Assembly (NCBI GenBank): GCA_025056865.1
Contig: JANWVO010000025.1
Location: forward strand, 1-64,000
Length of the DNA stretch: 64,000 nucleotides
Source of the DNA: Bryobacteraceae bacterium
GTDB taxonomy: Bacteria; Acidobacteriota; Terriglobia; Bryobacterales; Bryobacteraceae
Direction: 5' to 3'
Shown: piece after piece, positions 7,569 through 16,121 of the stretch
How the letters are laid out: each line of letters opens with the position of its first letter
Position numbering within the stretch: position 1 is the first letter of the stretch
The notes under the pieces: model-generated
Told to the model about the DNA's origin: nothing
The model's database searches: none
What the model saw: the letters and a program-made list of their open reading frames with translations, nothing else
Made by a program: the position numbers and the translations under genes

Positions 7569-8657
7569 TCAACTCAACCTCTGTGGCTGAACGATGATCT
7601 TCAGGGACTCGCCGTCCGGATGCATCGCTTTCCGGATGCCATCCCGGATGGCGGTGAGGGGCATGCGATGCGAGATCAGATCCTGCACGGGCAGTTCCCC
7701 GCTCATCACCAGGCGCGCCGACTCGGACTGGAGATCGATGGAGGCGCTGTAGACACCGAACAGAGTTCTCTCGTACTTGCAGATGTCTGCGCCTGACAAC
7801 TCGATTCGTTCCGTTTCGGAGGTCTGGGCGAAAAACAATATTTTACTACCCGGGCGGGAGGCGGCGATAGCCTGCTCGACAATTCCCGGAGCCGAAGCGG
7901 CCACGAACACCTGATCGACGCCGCGGCCGGCGGTGAGCGCGCGGCAGCGGGCCGCCACGTCGGTTTCGAGCGGATTCCAGGCCTCGGCAGCGCCGAAGCG
8001 CCGCCCCAGCTCCAGCCGCCGCGGGATGGTGTCGGTGGCCAGAATGGTGCAACCGGTCCGCTTCAGCAGCATGGTGAACATCAGCCCGATCGGCCCCTGA
8101 CCCTGCACGAGCACGACGTCGTCGGCGCGGGGAGCGGCTTCCACGACAGCCTTCAGCACGGTATTGACAGGCTCCACCAGGCTGGCCACTTCGAAGGGCA
8201 CGCCGTCGGGGATCTTCTCGACGCCGTCCCGGACGATCCAGTCCATCACGCGCACGTACTGGCCGAAACCGCCGCCAGCGGGTTCGAAACCGGCGGTGAT
8301 GCCCACCTTCTTGTACGTCTCGCACTGCGCGTAAAGTTTCCTCGCGCAGTAGAAACAATTCCGGCAGGGAATGTGGTGGAAGGCGACCACCCGGTCGCCC
8401 GGCTGGAACTTCGTCACGCCTTCGCCTACGCGTACCACCACGCCCGCCGTCTCATGCCCGTAAATGCGCGGCGGCGGCAGCAGGTCGTAGGCGACCTTCT
8501 TCAGATCGGTGTGGCAGATGCCGCAGGCTTCCACGCGGACAAGGATCTCGCCGGGGCCGATGTCCGGCACCGGCACGGGCTGCACTTCGATGCGCCCGTT
8601 GCCGGTGTAGACGGCAGCCATCATTTCCCGGCCGGGTTCAAAAACGGCAGTGGACAA
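7569..8657 (-). CDS. Zinc-dependent medium-chain dehydrogenase (first of a pair)
   Basis: Medium-chain dehydrogenase, 362 aa, with catalytic-zinc residues C45 (EACGICHTD) and H68-E69 (YGHET), structural-zinc C98, C101, C104, C112, and VVLVQGQGPIGLM for the cofactor. The TTG at 8657 is chosen because GGGAG lies a few bases upstream, which makes a 20-nt overlap with hpnG. A start at ATG 8624 would give the more usual N-terminus (MMAAVYTGNG). The C-terminal half differs clearly from the next dehydrogenase, so the two are not a recent duplication. Tight coupling to hpnG is the best clue to its role. Confidence 0.85.
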   Translation of the reverse strand: MSTAVFEPGREMMAAVYTGNGRIEVQPVPVPDIGPGEILVRVEACGICHTDLKKVAYDLLPPPRIYGHETAGVVVRVGEGVTKFQPGDRVVAFHHIPCRNCFYCARKLYAQCETYKKVGITAGFEPAGGGFGQYVRVMDWIVRDGVEKIPDGVPFEVASLVEPVNTVLKAVVEAAPRADDVVLVQGQGPIGLMFTMLLKRTGCTILATDTIPRRLELGRRFGAAEAWNPLETDVAARCRALTAGRGVDQVFVAASAPGIVEQAIAASRPGSKILFFAQTSETERIELSGADICKYERTLFGVYSASIDLQSESARLVMSGELPVQDLISHRMPLTAIRDGIRKAMHPDGESLKIIVQPQRLS

Positions 8658-9357
8658 GAAACTCTCCCAATTGGTCTGCGGCCCGGCGGCAGTCGCCGTG
8701 GAACCGGAGCAGGGGTTTCAATCTACTAGGATGCACCAGAACGGCAAGGGTGATGCGCCATCTGGAGAATCTTCCATCGGAGGCGCGGAAACGGTTGAAA
8801 TCGAGCGGCAACGGCTCGTCCGCGCCATCGCTGACGGCGCGGATGCAGTAGAAAGGAACGCGGCGCGCCGCCGCCTCGGCCGCCACCGCGGCGGCCTCCA
8901 TATCGACGGCCACGGCGCCGCGCGCTGCGATCTGCGCCTTCTCTTCGGGTGTGGCAGCCACGCGGTCCTGCGACCACAGCGTGCCTGCGAGGAACCGGCG
9001 CCCGCAGGCCGGCGTCAGCGCAGGATAGCGGTCGCCGCTGCCTGCATCGACAACTTCGGAGGCGGCGAGGATGTCTCCCGGGGAGGCTCCGGCCAGGACA
9101 GCGCCGCAGAAGCCCGTGCTCACGAGCGTGGCGCGGCCGCCGCAACGGTCCAGCGCCGTCTGCGCGGCATGACGCGCCAGCTTCGGACCTGGCCCGTGCG
9201 CGGCGAGAATCCAGTGCCTCGCGCCGATCGCCGCTTCCCGCGCGAAAAGCACCGGCCAGCGGAGATTCCGCACGCCGCGGGCGCGGCGCAGCAGCCCGCG
9301 GAATTCCAGCGGCTCGGCCGCCACGGCAATCACCGGTTCCGCCTCAGCAGTAGCCAT
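8638..9357 (-). CDS. hpnG: Hopanoid-associated phosphorylase/nucleosidase
   Basis: Nucleoside phosphorylase-fold protein of 239 aa. HpnG removes adenine from adenosylhopane to give the ribosyl form on the way to bacteriohopanetetrol. Supporting motifs are VSTGFCGAVL, the purine-phosphorylase-like VAVDMEAAAVAAEA and FYCIRAVSDGADEPLP. The ATG at 9357 (MATAEAEP) overlaps the hpnA stop by 14 nt, and a longer upstream frame only runs antisense-like through hpnA. Placement after hpnA and inside the hopanoid operon supports the name over a generic 5'-methylthioadenosine nucleosidase. The radical-SAM partner HpnH is not in this window. Confidence 0.82.
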   Translation of the reverse strand: MATAEAEPVIAVAAEPLEFRGLLRRARGVRNLRWPVLFAREAAIGARHWILAAHGPGPKLARHAAQTALDRCGGRATLVSTGFCGAVLAGASPGDILAASEVVDAGSGDRYPALTPACGRRFLAGTLWSQDRVAATPEEKAQIAARGAVAVDMEAAAVAAEAAARRVPFYCIRAVSDGADEPLPLDFNRFRASDGRFSRWRITLAVLVHPSRLKPLLRFHGDCRRAADQLGEFLVHCRF

Positions 9358-10318
9358 GTTCGCGAAACCATTCCACGGCGTGGCGCAGCGCCGTTTCCGC
9401 AGGCGCGGGACGGTAGCCGAGCTCCCGTTCCGCCTTCGCATGCGACACCCACATCTTCTTGCGCGCCATCCGCACTGCATCGAGAGGCGCGCGGGGGGGC
9501 CTTCCGGTCAGCTCCGCCCAGGCGGTATCCACCAGGGCGGCGCCGAAGGCGACAGCCCAGGGCAGCCGGAGGCGCGGGGCGGGCAGGCCGGTGATCCGTG
9601 ACAAAAGATCAAAAATCTGTTTCAGCGTCAGGTTCTCGCTTCCGAGGATGTAGCGCTCGCCGGGCCGGCCGCGCTCGCAGGCCAGCCAGTGGCCTTCGGC
9701 CGCGTCGGCCGCATCGACGATGTTGAGGCCCGTGTCGACATAGGCCGGCATGCGGCCGCGCAGGAAGTCGAGGATCGTCTGCCCGGTGGGCGTCGGCTTC
9801 ACATCATGGGCGCCCACCGGCGCCGTCGGGTTGACGATCACCACCGGCAGCCCCTGCCGCGCGGCGGCGAGCGCCTCCTGCTCGGCAAGCCATTTCGAGC
9901 GCTTGTAATGGCCGGTCATGTCGCGGATGGAAACCGGCGTGGTCTCGTCGCCGAGGCCGCCCTCGACAAAGCCGATGCAGCCCACGGTGCTTGTATGGAC
10001 GACGCGCTCGGCGCCGGCGGCGCGTGCGGCTTCGAGGACGTTGCGGGTGCCGCCGACGTTGGACTCGTACATCTCGCGCGGGCGCGGCGTCCAAAGCCGG
10101 TAGTCGGCGGCCACGTGGAAGACCAGCCCGCAGCCCGCGGCGGCGCGCCGCACGGCGTCCGGATCGCGCAGGTCGCCCTGCACGATGTCGGCATCCAGGT
10201 CCTTCACCGCCTCCGGACGGCGCGCCAGCGCGCGCACGGGAATGCCGCGGCGCAGCAGGGCCTGCGCCACATGCCAGCCGAGAAAGCCCGAGGCGCCCGT
10301 CACCAGCGCGGGCTTCAT
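9344..10318 (-). CDS. hpnA: Hopanoid-associated NAD-dependent sugar epimerase
   Basis: Extended short-chain dehydrogenase of 324 aa. N-terminal glycine motif GASGFLGWH, then LVFHVAADYRLW, HTSTVGCIG and the catalytic YKRSKW (Tyr-x-x-x-Lys). The DYRLW and NPTAPVG segments are characteristic of the hopanoid-associated HpnA group. Its precise reaction is not established. A strong ribosome binding site (AAGGAGGAAG) precedes the ATG. It lies 40 nt after the cyclase gene and overlaps hpnG. Confidence 0.85.
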   Translation of the reverse strand: MKPALVTGASGFLGWHVAQALLRRGIPVRALARRPEAVKDLDADIVQGDLRDPDAVRRAAAGCGLVFHVAADYRLWTPRPREMYESNVGGTRNVLEAARAAGAERVVHTSTVGCIGFVEGGLGDETTPVSIRDMTGHYKRSKWLAEQEALAAARQGLPVVIVNPTAPVGAHDVKPTPTGQTILDFLRGRMPAYVDTGLNIVDAADAAEGHWLACERGRPGERYILGSENLTLKQIFDLLSRITGLPAPRLRLPWAVAFGAALVDTAWAELTGRPPRAPLDAVRMARKKMWVSHAKAERELGYRPAPAETALRHAVEWFREHGYC

Positions 10319-10358
10319 CGCCTTCCTCCTTCTGCCGATTCGTGCCGCAGTCGCATTT

Positions 10359-12131
10359 TCACAGGGAAATGTTCAGCCGTTCGCGCAGCGCGAGCAGCGG
10401 CCACGCCGCTGCGCCCAGCGGATCCGCCAGATAGGGAGCATACGCCACGCCGGCCAGCGTCGGCGCGCAGGCCGCCCAGCCACCGCCCGGCTGCTGGTTC
10501 GCCGCGAGCCATGCGAATCCACGGCGCACGCTTTCGCTGTCCGTGTCGCCGCCCGCGAGCAGCCCGAGCAGCGCCCACGCGGTCTGCTCCGGCGTGCTGG
10601 CGGCTTCGCGGAACTCGCCGCTTCCGTGCGACTCCGGATGCTCGCCCCAGCCGCCATCCGCGTTCTGGATGGAACGGAGCCATTCGCCGGCGCGCAGCAC
10701 GGACGCTTCGCGGTCGTCAAGCCCCGCGGCGCGAAGCCCGCGCAGGGCCATTGCAGTTCCGTACAGGCGGCAGATGCCGCGCGAGCCGCGCCACCACGCT
10801 TCGGCGTGCTGGGAGTCCTCGAGAAACTGCACGGCGCGGCGCACTGCCGGCGCGTCCTGGGACTGTCCGCAGGCGATCAACGCTTCGATCACGGCGCCGG
10901 TGACGTCCGGGCTGGAAGGATCGGCCTCGGAAACGCTCCAGCCGCCGTCGCCGCGCTGCGCCTGCATCAACGCATCCGCAGCTTCGCGCGCCATGCCGTC
11001 TTCCAGGTGATTCACGCTCCGTAGGGCGAGCAGTGCGAGCGCAGTAGTTTCCGCGTCGGCATCTTCGTGCAGGCCGCCCAGCGGCCATCCGGCAGGGAGC
11101 ATCCCGTTGCCATTCGATGCGGGGCCGCGCCGGAAACGCATCTTCAGAGCGCCGGCAGCGCGGGAGGCGGCGTCGCTTCCCGCCAGGGCCAACGCAGCCA
11201 GCGCAGCGGCGCGGATGCCATAATCGCAGGGCCGCGGGCAGCCCTCCGGGCCGGACGGCCCGAGCATCGAGACCACGCGCTCGAGGCGGCCGAGGGCGTG
11301 CGAGCCACGCCATCCGGCCGACTGCACGGCCAGCGCCGCGTGGAGCGCCACCGGCAACACCGGCCAGCGCAACGCCTCCTCCACCATCGCATCGTAAGCG
11401 CGGAAGACGATCGGGTCGCGCAGCGGGCGGGGCGCCAGGCGCGCCCATTTTGCGACGAGCGTTCCGGCCACGCCCCCAGGGCGCAGATCCGCGGCAACAG
11501 ACCGGACCCATGGCTCCTGGTGTTCTGCCGGCGGCAACGCGTTGCTCCGCAGAGCGTCCGTTCCGCGCAGATAGGCGGCGATGGAAAGCGCCGCAGCACA
11601 CACATCCTGCTGGCGCTGGAGCGCGGGCCAACGGCTGTAGTCGTGGAAGTAGTAATGCTCTGGCGCAACAGCGGGCACGCGCCTGCCGTCTGCCGCGCCC
11701 GCCCATGAATACCGGAGCAGCGTGAATGGGCTGCAAGCTGCGGAGACCCCGTGTGCAGCCAGCCACTGGGCGGCGCGGCGCAATCCCGCATGCCCCGGCT
11801 CGAGCCCTGCCAGACGCAACGCGAGCCAGGCGTCAAAAGTCGCTTCGGCGTCGGAGGGCCCCCCGCGCCACAGCGCGAATCCGCCATCGCCGTTCTGCCG
11901 TTGAAGCAGCCGCGTGGCCCACGTCCCATTGAGGGAAGGCTGGAACGGATGGTCCCTTCTGTCCAGAAACCAGGCGAAGAGGCCATGAAGGGCGTCCAGA
12001 TGGGCGCCTGCCTCGAGCAGATTGGGCCAGCCACCCTCTTCGCTCTGGAGCCGGGAAAGGAAAGAGCGGCCGCGCGCTGCTGCCTCGCGCAGGGCTTGCC
12101 CGGAGCCGTCTGCTGCGGTGGCTGCGCTCAT
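10359..12131 (-). CDS. Divergent squalene-hopene cyclase homologue
   Basis: Prenyltransferase/squalene-cyclase repeat protein of 590 aa, shorter than usual (about 630-700). QW-type repeats are visible: QSEEGGWP, QNGDGGFALW, QRGDGGW, QNADGGWGE and QQPGGGWA. RLYGTAMALRGL corresponds to the cyclase YGTW segment, and TPEQTAWALLGLLAGG is conserved. The acid motif DxDDTA, however, reads D359-A-E361-T362-T-A here. The C-terminal GTGFPxxFYLxYxxY block, which supplies active-site aromatics, is replaced by GVAYAPYLAD (from residue 561). The ATG at 12131 overlaps the ispH stop (ATGA). Context says hopanoid cyclisation. The residues leave open a changed substrate, weak activity, or a non-catalytic role. 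A canonical shc may lie elsewhere. Confidence 0.8.
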   Translation of the reverse strand: MSAATAADGSGQALREAAARGRSFLSRLQSEEGGWPNLLEAGAHLDALHGLFAWFLDRRDHPFQPSLNGTWATRLLQRQNGDGGFALWRGGPSDAEATFDAWLALRLAGLEPGHAGLRRAAQWLAAHGVSAACSPFTLLRYSWAGAADGRRVPAVAPEHYYFHDYSRWPALQRQQDVCAAALSIAAYLRGTDALRSNALPPAEHQEPWVRSVAADLRPGGVAGTLVAKWARLAPRPLRDPIVFRAYDAMVEEALRWPVLPVALHAALAVQSAGWRGSHALGRLERVVSMLGPSGPEGCPRPCDYGIRAAALAALALAGSDAASRAAGALKMRFRRGPASNGNGMLPAGWPLGGLHEDADAETTALALLALRSVNHLEDGMAREAADALMQAQRGDGGWSVSEADPSSPDVTGAVIEALIACGQSQDAPAVRRAVQFLEDSQHAEAWWRGSRGICRLYGTAMALRGLRAAGLDDREASVLRAGEWLRSIQNADGGWGEHPESHGSGEFREAASTPEQTAWALLGLLAGGDTDSESVRRGFAWLAANQQPGGGWAACAPTLAGVAYAPYLADPLGAAAWPLLALRERLNISL

Positions 12132-13123
12132 GCGCTGGCGGAGGGCGGCGCCGACGCGCCAGCCAGGCGGGACAGGGGCACCTGCACTTCCGGCGGCAGG
12201 CTGAAGCGGACGTCCTCCTCGATGATGTCCACCTCCTCCACCGCCGTGAAGCCCTTCTCCCGCAGCGCGGCGATCAGCTCCTGCACGAGATGCTCGGGGG
12301 CCGAGGCGCCCGCAGTCACCGAAACGGTCTTCACGCCTTCCAGCCACTCGTCCCGCAGGTAGCGGCGGTCGTCGATCAGGTGGCTGGGCACGCCCGCGCG
12401 CTGACACACCTCCACCAGCCGCTTCGAATTCGAGCTGTTCTGGCTGCCAACCACGAGGAGCAGCTCGCACAGCGGTGCCACCGCCTTGACGGCCGTCTGG
12501 CGGTTCTGCGTGGCGTAGCAGATGTCCTGGGACTTCGGGCCGGCGATCCTCGGGAAACGGCGCTCGAGAATCTCGATGATGCCGCGCGTTTCATCGAGGC
12601 TCAGCGTGGTCTGCGTCAGATAGCAGACCTTTTCGGGATCCGGCACCTGGACGCGCTCGGCATCCTCCTCGGACTCGATGATGATCGTGCTCTGGGGCGC
12701 CTCGCCGAAGGTGCCCTCGATCTCCTCGTGGTCCTTGTGTCCGATCAGCAGAATGGTGTAGCCCTGCTGGGCAAAGCGGACCGCTTCCAGGTGGACCTTG
12801 GTGACCAGGGGGCAGGTCGCGTCGATGACGGAAAGGTTGCGCCGGCGGGCTTCCTCGCGCACGGCGGGCGAGACCCCGTGCGCGCTGAAAACGACGCGCG
12901 CTCCTTCTGGCACTTCGCTCAGCTCGTTGACAAAGATCGCTCCCATGCCGCGCAGCTCGTCAACGACGTGGCGGTTGTGCACGATCTCCTTGCGGACATA
13001 AATCGGCGCGCCGTAAACTTCGAGCGCGATCTTGACGATGTCGATCGCCCGCACGACTCCCGCACAGAAGCCCCGGGGCCGCAGCAGGAGGACCTTTTTC
13101 CCAGCAGAATGTGGCGCTTGCAT
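12128..13123 (-). CDS. ispH: 4-hydroxy-3-methylbut-2-enyl diphosphate reductase
   Basis: Last enzyme of the MEP isoprenoid pathway; it makes IPP and DMAPP with a 4Fe-4S cluster. Cluster cysteines are C20 (RGFCAGV), C104 (DATCPLV) and C202 (ICYATQNRQ). Also visible are KEIVHNRHVV, FSAHGVSP, HEEIEGTFG with the proton-relay Glu, GSQNSSNSKRL and VTAGASAPE. 331 aa is full length. It is first in the hopanoid operon, preceded by an extended -10 promoter and overlapping the cyclase gene by 4 nt, so precursor supply and hopanoid synthesis are co-transcribed. Confidence 0.95.
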   Translation of the reverse strand: MQAPHSAGKKVLLLRPRGFCAGVVRAIDIVKIALEVYGAPIYVRKEIVHNRHVVDELRGMGAIFVNELSEVPEGARVVFSAHGVSPAVREEARRRNLSVIDATCPLVTKVHLEAVRFAQQGYTILLIGHKDHEEIEGTFGEAPQSTIIIESEEDAERVQVPDPEKVCYLTQTTLSLDETRGIIEILERRFPRIAGPKSQDICYATQNRQTAVKAVAPLCELLLVVGSQNSSNSKRLVEVCQRAGVPSHLIDDRRYLRDEWLEGVKTVSVTAGASAPEHLVQELIAALREKGFTAVEEVDIIEEDVRFSLPPEVQVPLSRLAGASAPPSASA

Positions 13124-13140
13124 GTTGAAGGAGTGCTCTC

Positions 13141-13149
13141 ATTATAGCA
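13141..13149 (-). promoter_or_regulatory. Extended -10 promoter of the ispH-hopanoid operon
   Basis: On the minus strand the sequence TGCTATAAT occurs 17 nt before the ispH ATG. It is a perfect TATAAT with the upstream TG of extended -10 promoters. I see no good -35 box at 16-18 bp, which the TG extension can offset. Transcription would begin about 10 nt before the ATG, and no clear Shine-Dalgarno site is present. Confidence 0.6.
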
Positions 13150-13232
13150 GCCGGCCGCAGTCCAGCCGCATTCGTGTGCACCTTTTGCGATGACCGCCCG
13201 TACCGGCGCGCTCCAAAATCCCGCCGTCCGCT

Positions 13233-13700
13233 TCAGCGGCGGCGGCGGAAGAACTCCTCCAGCAGCGCGGCGCACTCGGCCCCAAGCACGCCCTCGTGGA
13301 CTTCCACGCGGTGATTGAGCAGCTCCGAATCCGCCAGCCGGAACTTGGATCGCACGCCGCCGAAGCGGATGTCGCGGGCGCCGAACACCAGCCGTGCGAT
13401 GCGCGCATGCACGATGGCGCCGGCGCACATCACGCAGGGCTCAAGCGTCACGTACAGAGTGGCCCCGGGGAGCCGGTAGTTGCCTGCATGGCGCGCGGCC
13501 TCGCGCAGCGCCACGATCTCGGCGTGGGCGGTCGGGTCGAGGCAGGAGACGGGACGGTTATAGCCGGCGCCGATTTCCCGGCCCTCCAGGACGACCACCG
13601 CGCCGACCGGCACTTCGTCGCCGGCTTCGCCCTGCCGGGCCAGTTCCAGCGCTCGCCGCATCCACCGCTCGTCTGCGGATCCCGTTGGCACGCCGCTCAT
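13233..13700 (-). CDS. tadA: tRNA(Arg) adenosine deaminase
   Basis: Cytidine/deoxycytidylate deaminase fold, 155 aa. It converts wobble A34 of tRNA-Arg to inosine. The zinc-site residues H59 and catalytic E61 are in TAHAEI, and C89 and C92 are in LEPCVMCAGA. ARLVFGARDIRFGG and the C-terminal LLEEFFRRRR are typical of TadA. I use the ATG at 13700 (MSGVPTG); the frame continues upstream but there runs over the divergent promoter region. It lies 109 nt upstream of ispH on the same strand and is probably a separate unit. Confidence 0.92.
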   Translation of the reverse strand: MSGVPTGSADERWMRRALELARQGEAGDEVPVGAVVVLEGREIGAGYNRPVSCLDPTAHAEIVALREAARHAGNYRLPGATLYVTLEPCVMCAGAIVHARIARLVFGARDIRFGGVRSKFRLADSELLNHRVEVHEGVLGAECAALLEEFFRRRR

Positions 13701-13751
13701 TGTTACAAAAATTGCTCTGCCGGCAGGTGCGCCCCCCCGCCGGCGGGCGTC

Positions 13752-13757
13752 TAGAAT
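13752..13757 (+). promoter_or_regulatory. Candidate -10 box (TAGAAT) for the FtsX/HlyD exporter operon
   Basis: TAGAAT ends 11 nt before the ATG of the first permease gene, leaving a predicted leader of only a few bases and no Shine-Dalgarno site. No convincing -35 element is seen. The same arrangement recurs at other operon heads in the window, which is the main support. Confidence 0.4.
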
Positions 13758-13768
13758 GAGAGTGTCCC

Positions 13769-14932
13769 ATGAAATACCTGCCGCTCGTGTGGAAGAACGC
13801 ATGGCGCAACCGGCGGCGGACCCTGCTCACCATTTCGAGCCTTGCCGTTTCGCTGTGCCTCCTCGGCGTGATGATGGCGCTCTACTACGCGCTGTTCATC
13901 GGCGGGCAGCCGACGAAGTCCCAGACGCGCCGCGTCGTGGTCCGGCACAAGGTGTCGCTCACGTTCCCGATGCCGCTGCACTACCGCGAAAAGATCGCGC
14001 AGGTGCCCGGCGTCGAGGAGGTGATGGTGATGCAGTGGTTCGGCGGCGTCTACAAGGACTCGCGCGACCAGCGCAACTTCTTCGCGCGGATGGCGGCGGA
14101 GGCGGACAAGCTTTTCCGCATCTACCAGGACTACCGCATCAGCGACGCGGAGAAGGAAGCGTTCATCCGCGACCCCGCGGGCTGCGTCGTGAACCGGGTC
14201 CTCGCCGAACGGCACGGCTTCCGGGTGGGGGACCGCATCCTGATCAAGGGCGACATCTTCCCCTTCGACCTAGACCTGACCGTGCGCGGCATCTACTCGT
14301 CGGATGAACTCGACGATGAGACGCTGTGGTTCAACTGGAAATACCTCGAAAACATGCTGCGCAACTCGCCGCGGCTGGCGGCGGGGACCTTCCTTGTGCT
14401 CGTGCGCAGCGAGGAGGAGGTGCCGGCCGTCTGCCGCGCCATTGATGCCATGTTCGCCAACAGCGAGGCGCCGACGAAGTCGGAAGGCGAATTCACCTTC
14501 GGCATGTCCTTCCTGTCGTTCCTTGGCAATGTGAAGGTCATCCTGATGAGCATCTGCTTCGCAGTGACATTCACGGTGCTGCTGATTACCGCCAACACGA
14601 TGGCGATGAGCGTGCGGGAACGCGTGCGCGAGGTGGGCATCCTGCGCACGCTGGGCTTCCAGAAGACGGCGGTCGTCGGGCTGATTCTCGGCGAGAGCGC
14701 GCTGATCGCGATCGCAGGCGGAGCGATCGGCGTGCTGCTGGCCCAGGGGCTGTGCTTCGTCATCCGGCAGGGGCCGCTGATCGTGCAGCAGACAAAAACG
14801 CTGGCGATCGAGCCGCCCGTGCTGGCCGCGCTCATGGTGGTGAGCCTGCTGGTGGGCGTGCTCAGCTCGGTGGCGCCGGCCGTTTCGGCGGCGCGCCAGA
14901 ACATCGTCGACGCCCTTCGTTTCACCGACTGA
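13769..14932 (+). CDS. ABC transporter permease, FtsX/MacB family (first)
   Basis: 387-residue permease with an N-terminal membrane helix (about 20-42), a periplasmic domain to about 255, and three C-terminal helices (about 262-285, 310-335, 345-370). It includes the cytoplasmic segment SVRERVREVGILRTLGF and a VAPAVSAARQNIVDALRF ending, both typical of FtsX-like permeases. It is the first gene of a four-gene exporter set: permease, permease, membrane-fusion adaptor, ATPase. Such sets export lipoproteins, macrolides or peptides in mechanotransmission fashion. The substrate is unknown. Confidence 0.9.
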   Translation: MKYLPLVWKNAWRNRRRTLLTISSLAVSLCLLGVMMALYYALFIGGQPTKSQTRRVVVRHKVSLTFPMPLHYREKIAQVPGVEEVMVMQWFGGVYKDSRDQRNFFARMAAEADKLFRIYQDYRISDAEKEAFIRDPAGCVVNRVLAERHGFRVGDRILIKGDIFPFDLDLTVRGIYSSDELDDETLWFNWKYLENMLRNSPRLAAGTFLVLVRSEEEVPAVCRAIDAMFANSEAPTKSEGEFTFGMSFLSFLGNVKVILMSICFAVTFTVLLITANTMAMSVRERVREVGILRTLGFQKTAVVGLILGESALIAIAGGAIGVLLAQGLCFVIRQGPLIVQQTKTLAIEPPVLAALMVVSLLVGVLSSVAPAVSAARQNIVDALRFTD

Positions 14933-14947
14933 GGAGCCGGACGCGCA

Positions 14948-16114
14948 ATGATTCTTCCCCTCTCTTACAACTTGCGCAACCTCGCGGTCCGCCGCACGAC
15001 CACGCTCATGACGGCGCTGGGCATCGGGCTGACGGTGGCCGTGCTGGCGGCGTCCTTCGCGCTGGTCGACGGCCTGCGGCTGGCGCTGGAGGCGTCCGGG
15101 CATCCGCTCCACGTCCTGGTGACGAGGAAGGGAGCCGACTCCGAACTGGTCTCCAACTTTGAACGGCGCGTCTTCAACGATCTGAAATTCAAGCCGGGCA
15201 TCGCGCGCAACGCGAAGGGCGAGCCGCTGGCGTCGCTGGAAGTCGTCACCGCCATCAATCTGGCGAGCATCGAGTTCCCCGAGGGCGCCAACGTGACCGT
15301 GCGCGGCGTGACGCCTATCGGCGTCGAGCTCAGGGACGACGCGCGCCTGGTGGAAGGCCGATGGTTCACGCCCGGAAGGCGGGAGGCCACCGTGGGCCGC
15401 CTGATCGCGCAGCGCTACCCGGAAGCGCGGCCTGGAAGAAAGCTGCGCTTCGGGCGCGGCGAGTGGGAGGTGGTGGGCGTCTATGACAGCCCTCAAATGG
15501 CGAGGAATTCGGAGATCCTCGTGGACCTCAACCAGGTGGCCGCGGACTTTGGCCGCGAGGAAGTGCTCAGCTCGGCGCTGCTGCGCGCCACCGACGAGGT
15601 GGCCCACCAGGCGCTGATCAACGAGCTCGAAGCCGACCCGCGGCTCAACGTGCGGGCGAGGTCCGAGAAAGAATACTACGCGCAGCAGACCTCCAGCGGC
15701 GACCTGATCCGGTACCTTGGCACGGTGGTGGCGGCGATCATGGCGGTAGGATCTTGCTTCGCGGCGATGAACACGATGTATGCGGCGGTGGCGCGCCGCT
15801 CGCGCGAGATCGGCACGCTGCGCGTGCTCGGCTACTCGCGCGCGGCGATCCTGGCGAGCTTCCTGCTGGAATCCCTGCTGCTGGCGGCGCTCGGCGGCGT
15901 GTTGGGCATCCTGCTCGTGCTGCCCGTGAACGGCCTGACGACCGGCATCGGCAGCTTCACGACGTTCACCGAAATCGCCTTCCAGCTTCGCATCACGCCG
16001 CAGACGATGGCAGCCTCGCTTGTGTTCGCGCTGCTGATGGGCGGCGCGGGCGGGCTGCTGCCCGCATGGCAGGCAGCCCGGAAGGAGATCCTGACGGCGT
16101 TGAGGGAGGGTTGA
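14948..16114 (+). CDS. ABC transporter permease, FtsX/MacB family (second)
   Basis: 388 residues, same architecture as the preceding permease: N-terminal helix ([20 protein letters not shown]), large periplasmic domain, then three helices. The [21 protein letters not shown] segment and the [17 protein letters not shown] ending are family hallmarks. It starts 15 nt after the first permease and ends 7 nt before the adaptor gene. The two permeases differ in sequence, so the transporter is probably a heterodimer. Confidence 0.9.
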   Translation: MILPLSYNLRNLAVRRTTTLMTALGIGLTVAVLAASFALVDGLRLALEASGHPLHVLVTRKGADSELVSNFERRVFNDLKFKPGIARNAKGEPLASLEVVTAINLASIEFPEGANVTVRGVTPIGVELRDDARLVEGRWFTPGRREATVGRLIAQRYPEARPGRKLRFGRGEWEVVGVYDSPQMARNSEILVDLNQVAADFGREEVLSSALLRATDEVAHQALINELEADPRLNVRARSEKEYYAQQTSSGDLIRYLGTVVAAIMAVGSCFAAMNTMYAAVARRSREIGTLRVLGYSRAAILASFLLESLLLAALGGVLGILLVLPVNGLTTGIGSFTTFTEIAFQLRITPQTMAASLVFALLMGGAGGLLPAWQAARKEILTALREG

Positions 16115-16121
16115 CGCGATC

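Noticed and set aside
6527-8657. The dehydrogenase pair as a recent tandem duplication
   Set aside because: Both have MDR zinc motifs, but their N-termini and C-terminal halves differ throughout, so they are distant paralogues.
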